In this document: piece by piece, positions 11,406-24,012 of the stretch
How the letters are laid out: each line of letters begins with the position of its first letter
Position numbering within the stretch: the first letter of the stretch is position 1
Notes under the pieces: model-generated
What the model was told of the DNA's origin: nothing
Seen by the model: the letters and a program-made list of their open reading frames with translations, nothing else
The model's database searches: none
Position numbers and translations under genes: made by a program
Assembly: GCF_965363235.1 (NCBI RefSeq)
Contig: NC_134849.1
Location: 63,011,122 to 63,075,121, forward strand
Reading direction: 5' to 3'
Length of the DNA: 64,000 nucleotides
DNA from: Mytilus galloprovincialis
Lineage: Eukaryota; Mollusca; Bivalvia; Mytilida; Mytilidae

Positions 11406-13393
11406 GATTGAATTTAGTTAACCTGACGCCTATTTTGTGTTTTTGTAAAATTACATTGCGATATATAAAAAAAGTAATCCCGAACACAGACTACTAGTAC
11501 ATCAAACATTTGTGATAAATGTTTTGACGATTTTATCATCAGCACGTGATTCGTTAAAAATGGGTTCCAAATGTAAGACCCAAAGCATAAAAAGAATAGT
11601 TGAAAAAATGGCAATTTAACTATATCAATGTTGAACATAATAAAACAAAACTTGATATATGATACAAATAAAAGACAAGGTATGCTTAGGTTTCATTTTT
11701 GAATATCATTAACAGTTTTTTTTTTTATAGAAATTTAAGATAACACTGATTTTTGTTACGTGCAGTATTACAATATTACTCTTATATGACGTGCTTCTTT
11801 CGCTTTGTAAACAACACCTTGTGAAAATTCTCGATATATCTATACTTAGAGCAGACTCAGAGATATGCAATAATGAATGTGACAATATACCTCCCACGTA
11901 AATCCACATGTATTTGAAATGCTTTGCCGATTTCATTATATTAGAAATTAAAATAAATTAAAACAAAAGACAAAAGAATTTTTATTCTTATTCGGATGCA
12001 TAATAAAAATAATCAATATACTGCAACTTGTTGTGTTTATTTCTTAATATTGTAACACAGCTATATTTTGTGCAATGTCAATTTCATCATGGATCACTTT
12101 TCAGACAATCAGGGGTTCATTAAGGGATGAAAATAAGCTTGATATTTATGTTCCGATTTTAAAAGCTATCAATTGAATATACTAATTTAAGTTGCAGTAT
12201 AAAAATAATATTTAGTCAATGACACAAAAATATAACTTTATATGAAGGTTTTGTTTTATTTTATTTTCTATTCTATTGCATTATTAACTGATTTCAGCGA
12301 GTCAACATGGCAGTTCCATCGTTACGAAACTTTGATTTTGGATTTGACGGTAGCTTATGAAAAAAACATGTAAATTAAAAATTGCAAATATTGGGTTCGA
12401 GAATTAAACATATTTTTTCTAGCGGTTATCAACGAAATATTCAATGCTAAAGATTTATATTTGAGCTTTATCTAACAAGGAGTGAAAAGAACAACTACTA
12501 CACACACGGCATACCCACCCTCACTTCAGTATTTAAATGAATTTATGTGTACTATTAGAATCGAAATATTTCATGGAAGCCATAGATTTGTTGTAAACTT
12601 ACACATGACCTTGGCCGTGCTATTCGTTAAATCTATGACTTTCATGAATTATTTCTTAAATAACTAGCGTTTGCTTTCACTCCTGGTGTTAGAAATCTCT
12701 CATTCTGTGAGGGGGTGAAGAATAAAGCATACGCAACAAACGAAAAAAATACTTAATGAATAATAAACAAGGTGCCTTATGTTAATTTAGAACCTAAGAT
12801 TCATGTCACTAGTCCAGCGAATATGCCAATTACGCCACAGGTTTTGCATAAAAAAAGTATTTTGAAATTTTCACCTTCAACATGCCAATACACGAACAAT
12901 ATTTGCTAAATTTAACATAAAAAACAATCGTATAAGGTATGTATAAAACATTGTTGTTTTATTTATTCCCAACTCAATTCTGCTGCTCTTCAAAATTGTT
13001 ACAATTCTATCGCGTTTTTCTACATAACAAGGTTATATCTATAAATTGTAAAGCGAAAAGAGACATGCATATCATTGTGTTTACCAACAAGGTTAACCTT
13101 CATCAAACATTTAAATTATTGTATTATGCTTGACAATACATGAACCTCAATTTGAACTGAATCTAGTTGCCGTTCGTTGATACTTACCGTGCCTTGCCCT
13201 TTATATCTTTCCTTCAAATTAGTTATGCTGTATCAAATGAAAGCATATATCGTTCATGTATAACTTTTTATTTTGATTTGATAGGGTAACACTTTAATTT
13301 TTAAGATATATTATAGCATTTTGATAGTTCCGACCAGTACTAACCTATACAGCTATTGAATTGATAAAAAATTCTATACTAAACCCTAACACT
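11406..13393. other. Unassigned intron 2 of gene C
   Basis: AT-rich, with no exon or repeat that I can support. Confidence 0.5.
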
Positions 13394-13453
13394 ATTGTCA
13401 AACCTGTATGCATATATATATATATATATATATATGCATACAGGTTTGACAAT
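13394..13453. repeat. 60-bp palindrome with AT microsatellite centre
   Basis: 'attgtcaaacctgtatgcat', then an alternating AT tract, then the exact reverse complement. A further TA tract follows to about 13480. Confidence 0.9.
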
Positions 13454-13628
13454 TTATATATATATATATACATATATATTCTAATTGACGGGTCCTTTAT
13501 CTGCTGTCTATTTGTTTGACCTATGCAAGCGCTAACAGAAATAATGTTCGATTTATGATGTGATTTTTATGTGTTTTTTAAATGTTAAACTATATATAAA
13601 TGTCATTGTTTTACAATTTTTTTTGCAG

Positions 13629-13675
13629 TCATTTGGCAAAGATGGGGTGTTGAATGGAAACGCTGATTTTGGCGG
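13629..13675 (+). CDS. Gene C exon 3: start of C-terminal domain
   Basis: AG acceptor at 13627-13628 and GT donor at 13676 bound 47 bases that read SFGKDGVLNGNADFGG in the phase set by exon 2. Gene A has SYGRDGVWPGYYVYAD at the same position, at the start of its last exon. In gene A the domain continues in one exon; here it is interrupted by an intron in phase 2. I did not find the continuing exon on the plus strand between 13676 and 25400, so the gene is either incomplete, extended by a divergent exon, or broken. Confidence 0.75.
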
Positions 13676-13920
13676 GTAAATTCAGTATATAAATATATGT
13701 CATCAGAGACCACCCTTTTGGGGGTGATCTTTCTGTATAAAACTGAAGTCCTGTGCTCTTCTAGATCTGATTGGAAGATAATATGTGTAATAAATATTTT
13801 ATATAAATATAGATGGAGTGAAAAATAAAATGCTGAATGCACTCTCTTTTTACTACAGGATTGAAACGTAATGGATGTCAGTAAAGGAATTAACGAATTT
13901 TCACTGTTTGTAAACATTTG
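13676..13920 (+). repeat. Diverged duplicate, copy 1
   Basis: Shares 'aactgaagtcctgtgctctt', 'tgctgaatg' and 'cagtaaaggaattaa' in order with 15186-15430. Copy 1 begins directly at the donor of gene C exon 3. Confidence 0.7.
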
Positions 13921-15185
13921 AGAGATTTTCTAATGAATTTACCCCTATGGAAAATATGTCCTCTGTCACTGTACTTGACCAAGGTCATACACTGATCACA
14001 ATTCTCATTTTCTGTAAATATTTATGCAATTGAATCTTTTTGGAACCAGTTAAAGTTGTTTTATACAAATTTCTGTTTAAATACGGCTATTGTAAGTGTA
14101 CTAAGTGTACTGTTGGAGGAAGCATGGGGTATATGGTAAAATGTCAGTTTTGTGTCTTGATTGAAAGAAATAATAGAAATTACACTTGAGAGTTATGATA
14201 TTATTGAGAGGCAGAAATATCCTCCCCATGTTACATCTCATGTTACACAAATATTTCTTCTTATACTGTGTAAAGTCATATGTACAATCCGAATTACCTC
14301 CCTTTGACATATTGATTTTTTAGCTCTGTTTCTATTGTTAAGTTGTAGATACAGTTATGAATAAGCATTTTTCAAGTATTTTAGCACTCGAATAACCTGA
14401 AGATATTCATTTATTTTTAAATAATTCGATGCGTTTGTTTAATAAAAATAATAGTAGGCAACTTTTCATGATTACATATCCTTCATCTATGAAACTAGTG
14501 TTGAAATGTTTCTAATTGAAATGTTATGTTAACATTTTTAAATATTCTGAATTGTTATTTTCATCTTCCAAATGCAAAGTTTGGAAATACCCAGTCTTTT
14601 TTTTTTTCCTGTATGGCACTTTTTTCTACTTCAGTTATGGTGGCTGACCAGTTTTGGCGAAGAAACCATCCTGATGTTGGGGTAACAGGGATTTCTGCAG
14701 AGTGATTATCAATGATTTTTGGTGAACTGTACAAGTCATTAAAACACAGATCTAGTAAAATGAAACATAATTGTTTGTGTTTGTGTGTATGAAAATGCTT
14801 AAAAGCCATAAAATGGTCTTTTTGCTGTGTTTTCAGAGTATTTAGTAAAAAAAACCTCCCATATTAGGCAAAATTTAACTAAGTATACCAAGACTATATA
14901 GTTTCTAGATGTACTTGCAATACTGCATTAAAGCAAACACTGGATACAATTCGCATTTATTAAGCAAAGTATGTTACACCATTATTTAATAAAAAAGTCA
15001 ATGTGTAACTTTATATACCAAATCTACATTGAACGCAGTATATGGGGTGTAGTAAAAACTTTGATCCCTCTTAAAAAAAATCAGCATTTATGAATGTTGT
15101 ATTTAAACTGGAACTTTAAAATGGCTACATTACATAATTGATACAAGAAAATAAGGAAAAGAAGTTAAAAAGTCCCTTATAGGGG
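13921..15185. other. Unassigned AT-rich stretch
   Basis: No supported gene; scattered T-rich runs only. Confidence 0.45.
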
Positions 15186-15430
15186 TACATTCAGTAATTA
15201 AATATACTTTATCAGGGACCGACCATTTTGGGACAGTTTTTTTGTATCAAACTGAAGTCCTATGCTCTTATGATTGGTAGATAATGTTTGTAATAACTCC
15301 TTTTTGATAGATCAACACTAGAGTAACAAAATAAAAGAATGCTGAATGTACTATTTTATTTTGCTACACTATTGAAAAGTAATAGGTGTCAGTAAAGGAA
15401 TTAAGTACGAATCTACAGTGCTTGTAAAGA
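15186..15430 (+). repeat. Diverged duplicate, copy 2
   Basis: Same order of blocks as 13676-13920, 1.5 kb downstream. No copy of the exon is present at its left end. Confidence 0.7.
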
Positions 15431-15599
15431 AGTCAATGTGAATGCCCCAAAATGCCGCATGACCCTATGTTTTTATTGTTGAAAACAATAGGGCTACATT
15501 CGTACTAAAATGAATGATATATGAAATATTCTAATTGCTAAAGGTAAATAAGGTATAAGTTTAATTGAAGACAAATTAACTTTAAAATCAATGGCAGAT

Positions 15600-15890
15600 T
15601 GGTATGCTCCATTTATGGGCGTTATGTTTTCTGGTCTGTGCGTCCGTTCGTCCGTCTGATCGTCCGTTCGTCTGTCCCGCTTCAGGTTAAAGTTTTTGTT
15701 CGAGGTAGTTTATGATGAAGTTGAAGTCCAATCAACTTGAAACTTAGTACACATGTTCCTTATGATATGATCTTCCAATTTAAATGCCAAATTAGAAATT
15801 TCCCCCTATTTTTATGGTCCACTGAACATAGAAAATTATAGTGCAAGTTTCAAGTTAACGTTTTTGGTCAAGGTAGTTTTTTTTTTCATT
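15600..15890 (+). repeat. Interspersed repeat, family 3 (CGTCCGTTCGTCC type)
   Basis: Contains 'gtccgttcgtccgtctg', 'gaagttgaagtccaatcaac' and 'acttagtacacatgttcc'. The same family occurs in reverse at 25380-25500 and diverged at 55616-55770. Confidence 0.8.
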
Positions 15891-16109
15891 TTACATAAAC
15901 ATACAATTTTTGGCAATTTTTTTTTTAAGGGTTCTTTTTTATTCTTATTGTTTATTTCAATGAAATGTGGAGATAACACACACACACGTAGCATTTCTAA
16001 TCCAGGGATACATAGTTTTCCTTATTCAATTTTGGTAAACGTTTCGTCTGTTCCGCCGTCAAAACAAATAGGGGAATTCGCAACTGATATCATGTGACTG
16101 AAAGCAAAT

Positions 16110-16640
16110 CATTTTCTATAAAATAAAATTGAGAATGGAAAAGGGGAATTTGTCAAAGAGACAACAACCCGACCATAGAAAAAAACAACAGCAGAAGGTC
16201 ACTAACAGGTCTTCAATGTAGCGAGACATTCCCGCACCTGGAGGCGTCCTTCAGCTGGCCCCTAAACAAATATATACTAGTTCAGTGATAATGAACGCCA
16301 TACTAATTTCCGAATTGTACACAAGAAACTAAAATTAAAAAAATACAAGACTAACAAAGGCCAGAGGCTCCTGACTTGGGACAGGCGCAAAAATGCGGCG
16401 GGGTTAAACATGTTTATGAGATCTCAACCCTCCACCTATACCTCTAGTCAATGTAGAAAAGTAAATGCATAACAATACGCACATTTAAAATTCAATTCAA
16501 GAGAAGTCCGAGGCTGATGTCAGAAGATGTAACTAAAGAAAATAAACAAAATGACAATAATACATAAATAACAACAGACTACTAGCAGTTAACTGACATG
16601 CCAGCTCCAGACTTCAATTAAACTGATTGAAAGATTATGA
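16110..16640 (+). repeat. Interspersed repeat, family 4, long copy
   Basis: Contains 'gataatgaacgccatactaa', 'aaaggccagaggctcctgac', 'gggttaaacatgttta' and 'gagatctcaaccctcc'. A second long copy is at 42170-42690 and a partial one at 39236-39370. Confidence 0.8.
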
Positions 16641-17202
16641 TTTCATCATATGACTTGAATGAATGCCATCGTGACTCGTGTTGGTTTGAATGTTTTTCTC
16701 TTGTTTAACTATTGCCAGATTTAATTCGTTTAAATTGATAACGGTTTTAAAGTGTCATTTTCAACATTTGTTCACAAGTGGCAGATGCCCCCAAGTCGTC
16801 TTCAAACTGGTATCTGTTGTTAGATTGAAAGGAACCAGACTAGATAATTTGTAGCAAAATTCGTACAGTGATCGTTTCCATTCCGTAACATTTTACTTTA
16901 ATCCATCAATCACTGCCACCTGCTTTCAAAAATCGTTCCAAATTTTTGAAAGAATATCTATGCAAATACTTTCCACAGAACCATTAGCTACCGGAAAGAA
17001 AAACATATTTTTTGAAATATCTTCCCAAAATTCCCTTTGGTATCTTTCGTCTCTCTTTTAAACATAGTTTCCTAGATTTAAAAAAAAAAACATTAACTTT
17101 ACGTTCACGACAGGACCTTTATTATGTGTGCATTTTTATCTAAGTTTTCCTCCCCAATCCTTTGTAAAGTAAACATGGAGGGAAACGTGAATTAGATATA
17201 TA
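16641..17202. other. Unassigned
   Basis: No supported feature. A half copy of the hairpin repeat at 56471-56632 follows at 17203-17280 ('gattaatacatggccttttc'). Confidence 0.45.
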
Positions 17203-17280
17203 GAGATTAATACATGGCCTTTTCCATATCAGCCTGGGTATCATCCCCAGACCCCCATATCAGCCCGAGACGGAGTTAGA

Positions 17281-17965
17281 AGGGACTATACGCCTAAAAG
17301 AGGGACGAAAGATACCAAAGGGACAGTCAAACTCATAAATCTAAAACAAACTGACACCGCCATGGCTAAAAAAGAAAAACAAAAACAAATCAGAGCACGC
17401 ATGACACACCATGGAAATTCAAAAAATAAACAACACGAACCCCACCAAAAAACTAGGGGTGATCTCAGGTGCTCCGGAAGGGTGAGCTGATCCTGCTCCA
17501 TATGTGGCACCCGTCATGTTGCTTATGTGATAACAAATCCGGTAAATAGTCTAATTCGGTAAGTCACATTCATGAAAGGGAAGGGGATTGTAGTTACGAC
17601 GTAAGGAACATATCCGATATCATTTGTGAAACGGTTATTCCATAACGGTCAACCAACTCGTGATGGCGTCCGTAAAATTTACAAAGGGATGATTTCAACT
17701 TCACCATTTAGAACTCTTGGTTTAATAGCTTCCTTGTGAGCAGCAACCCTCTATTAAGAAAATCATGATAGGAAATGCAAGCACGGGAATATCGTATCAA
17801 TTGGGAGATATCATGGATATATAACCCGTATGCAGGTGATGTTGGAATATTGCTACTTAGAAATGGAAAGTTCACAATTGGAAAGGTGAAATCATCTGTT
17901 TTGTCGTAAAGGTTTGTTTTCAACCGACCGTCATTGTCAATTCCTTTACTTATTTTCAAACCGGG
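17281..17965 (-). mobile_element. Penelope-like element, 5'-truncated C-terminus and 3' tail
   Basis: Minus-strand 17959-17708 encodes IDNDGRLKTNLYDKTDD, FTFPIVNFPFLSS, APAYG and LLLTRKLLNQEF, the region after the reverse transcriptase in this family. The 3' tail (GAGCACC-type block, CCATGGCTAAAAAAG in reverse) reaches about 17281. 5' truncation is usual for retroelements. Confidence 0.85.
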
Positions 17966-18004
17966 ATGTTAAATTGAAAAATGCTAATGAAAAAAATATG
18001 TGTA

Positions 18005-18626
18005 ACATTTCTTCAACAAATTTACGAAAAATTAACATAAAAGGGCAATATTTCCTTATTATGACAATTGACCAATTTGGTCAAGTTGACTTATTTCAGT
18101 TTTTATTTGGTTAAACATTATTGCTGTTTACAGTTTATCTCTATCTATAATAATAATCAAGATATATGTAAAATCCAAAAAACTACAAATTTTCCCCAAA
18201 ATTACCAAGTAAGGGACAGCAACCCAGCAACAGCTTGTATAAATTGTCCGAAATTGTCAAGACAGATAAATCTTAATTATACCAGATGAACATTGATATC
18301 TTTGACAAATTTGTTCTAAATGCTATAATTCCAGTGATATAAGCCAAAACTTTATTTTTTTTCTCCTATGTTCTAGTTTTAGCTATAGCAGCTGTGTTTG
18401 TTGGAAGGCGGAGTCATCAAACACATTTTTTAGAGTAGATACCCCAATGATGATTGTCATCGGACACATTTTTTAGACTAGATACCCCAATGATGATTGT
18501 GGCCAAGTTTGGTTAAATTTAACCCAGTAGTTTCAGAGGAGAAGATTTTTGTAAAAGGTTGCGGACGACGACGAATGCCTAGTAATGATGAAAGCTCACT
18601 TGGCCCATTGGGCCAGGTGAGCTAAA
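18005..18626 (+). repeat. Bivalve interspersed repeat ending GGCCAGGTGAGCTAAAAA
   Basis: Contains 'gacaattgaccaatttgg', 'ataccccaatgatgattgt' and the terminal 'cattgggccaggtgagctaa'. An internal block of about 55 bp with 'cacattttttaga' is present twice (18420-18500). I recognise this as a very common bivalve repeat. Confidence 0.8.
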
Positions 18627-20287
18627 AATTATCTTGAACCTTCTCTCTCACATATACTCTTTACTTTTACTGCAAATTAACCAATTATTTAATATACATG
18701 ATTGGTGACTGGGGGTTAAGCTAACAGGCACCTTGGTAGCTGTTACACCCAAATTATGTCCCAATTGCAACTTATATTTTTTTCTCATAATTTTTATTCA
18801 TATTGTTTTATTAATTTTTATTTCGAGTAAACAAACCTTGAAGCTACATGGAGCTTGATTTTCTCATATGGTAATATGTACCATATTTATTTTAACATCA
18901 AATTCAGGGGAAAAAATAAATGTAATTATAGTAAAAGCTGTTAAAATACTAATTACTGGATTTTCTTGTGCATAAAATCTACCATTTAATCAAAAGTGGT
19001 TATAATGTATCCATTTTGAGATCTGGTTAATCCTGTTTGCGAATTAAAATAGTAAATCATTTGCAAGATAATTGTATTACTGATTTTCTATTTGTTGATA
19101 GCAGATCTTTATTTGTTGGGCTATAGATTTGACGATCTTCACACTTGTTGGTAAATGGCCAATTGAAAGTTTAAACTAGTCTGCTTTGGAAAACTGTATT
19201 CAACTAAAGTCTTGTGATTAGTGTTTGTTGGAATGCTGTCCAATGGATTTATACCCTACATCTCCTTGTATTCATATGCTTATATATTTGGAAAAAGTTA
19301 AATCAGAGTTAACTGTATTATTTTCATACTACTTGGCTAAAACTTAGAACAATTTATTCTTTATTTCTGTTTTAATTATTTAAACAAAAGTTTTATGATA
19401 AAATTATGAAAACATACACTGTTTGCTTCTTGGTATTGTTTGGACCAATATCTGGGGATTTATATACATAATCCTATCTATTCCTTAATAGAGTATTTTT
19501 TTTACAAATCTGACGACTCTACTAGAAAAGATTTTCAAACTCGTTCATCACGTCACAAAGCCTTTGAAACTTTCATTATGACTTTTAACTGTTATAGAAT
19601 GACTCAAACCCTAGATCTTTCAAATGCATTTGCTAATCTACTGACTTCTAGTTCAGGTACCATCGATTTGTCTAAAAGGGATCTTCATTTAAATTTTAAC
19701 ACTAACATCGCCCTTCACAATTGCATTATTTTGTTTTAGTGCCTGCTCAATTGTGTTATACGAAAACAAATTGCTGGTCATACGAACAATGAAAGTATTA
19801 TTTTTAAATTCCATTGACCTCTTTGATTGCTGTTTGGGAAGGGAAGCCATATCTCTATTTCCTAACAACAGTCTATCAAATCAGTGAACGTCATATTTAT
19901 GACGATTTTAAATTTGAGCGTTTAACTTTCATAAGCCAATATTGACAATTCAAGCAAAACACAATCAGTTATCTGATGCAGGTCTAGTCCATTGTACATT
20001 TGAACATACATAAAAAGAATCTGACGTTCTAGGTGTTGCAATATCGGCGTTAGTGAGGGCACATGTACATCCATTACCACTCAATATATCACCAATAATT
20101 TTATAACAAGTCATGTCAATTTGAAACCCACCAAACGTAACGATAAACTTTCGTTCTCAGTACAAATCAGGCCATTACCACTGAATTTGTTTAGCCATTA
20201 CCAAAAGTGGCTTATCTGTAGTTACAATCGATGTTTCTCCGGGATAAACCACTTCTTTTGCATTATCCTGCATTTGGGTGTTCTACT
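18627..20287. other. Unassigned
   Basis: A 99-residue open frame at 19440-19739 has no recognisable domain, splice context or good start and is not called. No clear repeats. Confidence 0.45.
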
Positions 20288-20345
20288 ATACAGATACAGC
20301 CCTATAGATATCGCTATGCTGTATCTGTATACTATACAGAAATCG
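20288..20345. repeat. Short hairpin
   Basis: 'atacagatacagc' is followed after about 15 bases by its reverse complement 'gctgtatctgtat'. Confidence 0.7.
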
Positions 20346-20934
20346 CTTAAAAGCTCCGCCCACTGCCGGACTCAGTATTGTATGAACCTACGTGACCTCA
20401 GAATATGTATTAGAGTCGCATTCAAATGACGTATCAATTGCGATTTATCGATTACTTTTATATGTTCTGCATGTTTTCAAACATTTTCTTTAGAGCAATT
20501 TTCTGATAACATACACACATGAACAACAGTCTTTTCTACGATGACAATTACCGATTTCAAAACTTGAATGTGTATGATTGTGTAACAAAAACAACCATGT
20601 CAATTTCAGCATGCATTTTTAGTAAATGTCGAGTCTGAAGCGTAGGACAACTCGTACATTCCTGTCTCAAATTAGACAATGTTTTGTTATTTGTTTTTAC
20701 TGTTGAAATTAGTTGTTGTGTTAAAATAGATAATTATTCACCTTGAGCGATGTATTATTGTTGACCATTCGAGATTCTTTTTTTGCGAACCCTTCTTCTG
20801 CTGAATGTGTGATTACTACATATCGCATTACTACACGGGCCTCAAGGGATTTCAAATCGAAAATAAATGCAAAATATGTGTTTTTGTGACTTTCAAAACA
20901 CAAACAATGATATACAGAATTAATTGCAGGATAA

Positions 20935-21090
20935 AGACAATAACTGTTTGGTGTCTTTAAATATCAGCTGTATTTGTACTCGGCTCGAAACAGGTGTAAT
21001 AGCTCGCTAAAAGCTCGCATATACATTGTTTCCTAGCCTCGTACAAATACAGCTGATATTTAAAGACACTAAACAGTTATTGTCTATTTA
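20935..21090. repeat. Hairpin MITE, family 5
   Basis: Left 'gacaataactgttt', 'gtgtctttaaatatcagctg' and right reverse complement 'cagctgatatttaaagacac' give arms of about 45 bp around 'ggctcgaaacagg'. A shortened relative lies at 53570-53672. Confidence 0.9.
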
Positions 21091-22822
21091 TCGAATAACT
21101 GATCATTGCAACAGAAAGGACTTGTTTTCAAACAGTGGCATCATAGAAGCTACACTTACTTGAACAGAGCCTCGATTTTTATAGTAATGAGGTGAACTAC
21201 GATTTATACCAGTGTTCCCTGGAAGTGCATACAAATCGCACTTTATGTCTATAAATATTTTGTGCATGCGCAAAATTGTTAAACACCTGTGGAAAATGTT
21301 ATGAAACCAATTCATAATATCATTAAAAATCCAAAAGCACTAAATATATGGTCATACTTTTAATGTTTTTGAATGAATTTTGTTGCATTTTCGAGCAAGG
21401 TTTCATTTCTTATAAATACGTCACATGTAAAGATGGTAGCCACCAAACCTGATGATTGTATTTTACTAAAAGAAGGGGAAAGTCTTTAAGAAATGTTTGC
21501 CAGAAAAATCAGTATTTTCGAACTGAAAAAAAAAAAAAATCAAGCCATGTTAGGAAAAGTCCGTGGTCACCTTCAAGAAATGATTTTTTTTAATGGTAAG
21601 CAATTTTTTCTTAAACTATAAAACAATGATGATTTGTGCAAATTTGTATGCTTGTATTATCATTTGCACATTTCCCTCTAATTTGCTTGTAATATCTTCT
21701 TGTTATTTATGCATATCATCTGCAGATTGTAAATACAAGTTTAAAGGAAAAGGTCTTGTAAGACCCCTTTTCGGTCCCAAAATATAGCAGTTTTAAAAAA
21801 TTGTTTAAATGTAAACTTTAAGTTATTTATTGAAAAGAATAATGCTTCTGCTACATAAATATGGGCTGTTTTTTGACAATACAATGGATATATATCGGGT
21901 ACTAGCACCGTTAAGTCATGCTAAATTACTGAAATTTTCTCAAATTTTAGATGGAAGTGGCTGCATTTGTGTTTATTCTTAATATTGAAAGGTAAGTTGT
22001 ATTTGATGATAATACATAACATATATGAAGGGTGAGGATGATCACAGATGCGGTCACTTTTTTTTTGAAAAAAAAACACCTGAAAAGGGGAAAATTTGGC
22101 ATATTTGATAGACTTTTTATAATTAATTATGTATTTCTTGTAAAAAAAAGAGGCACGTCATTATTACTAGATTTATTTTACTTGAGTGGGCGGAGTTAAA
22201 GAAGTTCGCTCATTGAAGACCAGTCCATCTATAGACGACAGGAGTTTTGGGATAAGCTCATCAATGAAGTGTCTAGTTATTCGTCCCATACCATACACTC
22301 AGTTCTTTTGTATATGCCTTTGGTGACACTGATTAGTGATTAGAATTAATAATTAATAATTATAACGGCAATCATCCTTATCACACACATTTTCAAATAG
22401 ACTGTCCTTATGCAAATTAAAACATAAGCTCCGCCCGATCAGTTGAAATAACATTGGTAATATTTATGAAAGAAACACAACAGGCGGATAGACAACTCAT
22501 TAGCAAATATGAAAGAATACAAAAATATTTATTTTACAAACCTAATAAATATATAGATTTCTTTTAAATTAGTCCCTTTTCCCAGCTATCTAAAGTAAAT
22601 GAAACAAAGATTAAGTATGCTTTCATTTGTTTATTACAGAAATTTAATTTAATTTTAGAACAAAACTAGTTTGAATTGTCTCCCCTTGTATGTTGAATAT
22701 GGATTTCGTATAATATGTTACAAGTTACAATTATTATTTTTGTATACATATGAACAGGGTTTTATTTATCTTTTTATTCTAATGTTAAGTTATACAAAAG
22801 AAGTTTACGATTTTTTAAAAAT
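21091..22822. other. Unassigned
   Basis: One splice-bounded candidate at 21951-21991 was considered for gene C and rejected. Nothing else supported. Confidence 0.45.
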
Positions 22823-22823
22823 A

Positions 22824-23010
22824 AATTCCTTCCTGTTACCAACTTCTATACTAGAATTGCACAATGTACTCTGTTGTTATCAAAAGAAAAACCTGTCTTT
22901 TCATGATTTTTTTTTAATTAATTCCTTCCTGTTACCAACTTCTATACTAGAATTGCACAATGTACTCTGCTGTTATCAAAAGAAAAAAAAACTGTCTTTT
23001 TATTAAAATA
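22824..23010 (+). repeat. 96-bp tandem duplication
   Basis: 'attccttcctgttaccaact' and the following 60 bases occur at 22825 and again at 22921, almost identical. Confidence 0.93.
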
Positions 23011-23865
23011 TACTGTATATTATGTTGACATTTATTTAATATGATGTTTATAATTTCAATTAAATTAAATGGTTGGCACATAGAAGATTAACTTTGTGAT
23101 TCATCAGTGAAATTGTCCTTAACATCTTTCCAGTTACTGCTTATGAATATGTTGTTACTTTTTATCAGGTAACATAACAGAACGTAACAGAAAGGAATTA
23201 CAAAGTACTTTTTGTCCTTTTATTTGAATTGTGTGAAAGTTTACTTCCATCTACATATCAATTTGATAAGATACTATTAAAATACATTTACTGTTAAAGA
23301 GCTGACAACGAAATATTCTCAGAAGGTACACAAATATGATGTAACATGAGAGAACAATTAAATTATTCTTCTCTAAATTCTGATCTTTGGGGAGTTCAGA
23401 TTTTTTAAACTGGCTCCCAATTGCCTATACATATGAAGTCTTTATGATGCCCATCTCATTGCATTACAAGAAATCAAATCCCCCAAAAAACAGTGGTAAA
23501 AAGAGGGAAATAACCCTTGGGACAAAATTTAAAAGACCCTTAGGAGTGTAAAATTTTATCACATGCTTTAGTTAGACTACAATCAGACCAGTAAGGGACA
23601 ATCGTTTTTACTTAATGTATATATTTATTGTATTTTGCAAAAATAAGATAAATTCTAATCTATGATATAAATTTTTTTAATATGTGTTTATATATCATTG
23701 ACATATATTCAGACAAATTTAGAATGTTAAGAATTTGGTTGTAGAAAGAGTTCATAAATATCATATATGTCATGGATTTTAAGACAAAGTCAGATATTTT
23801 TGACGCTTTTCAAAAGTAACACTCAGAGCGGTATAAAACTAGGCTCATTTCGCCATTTTCTACAT
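23011..23865. other. Unassigned
   Basis: No gene or repeat supported. Confidence 0.45.
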
Positions 23866-24012
23866 TTGAGTTATTGTACCAAGTCAGGAATATGACAGTG
23901 GTTGTCCATTCGTTTGATGTGTTTTATCATTTGATTTTGTCATTTGAGAAGGTATATTCCGTTTTGTATTTTCCTCGGAGTGCAGTGTTTTTGTGATTTT
24001 ACTTTTTCAGTA
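23866..24012 (+). repeat. SINE-like repeat, family 2, near-complete copy
   Basis: 'gtaccaagtcaggaatatga', 'gtttgatgtgttttatcatt', 'ttttcctcggagtgcagtgt', 'ttgtgattttactttt' in order. Serves as the reference for the interrupted copy at 37490-38070. Confidence 0.8.

Noticed and set aside
19440..19739. 99-residue plus-strand frame
   Set aside because: No recognised domain, start is not an ATG with context, no splice-linked neighbours, composition like surrounding DNA.
21951..21991. Splice-bounded 41-base candidate for a fourth exon of gene C
   Set aside because: AG and GT signals and phase fit, but the peptide (GWKWLHLCLFLILK) bears no resemblance to the gene A domain; such chance exons are common in AT-rich DNA.
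22671..23006. 111-residue frame containing a repeated peptide
   Set aside because: The repeat is the 96-bp tandem duplication, and the frame has no domain or splice context.
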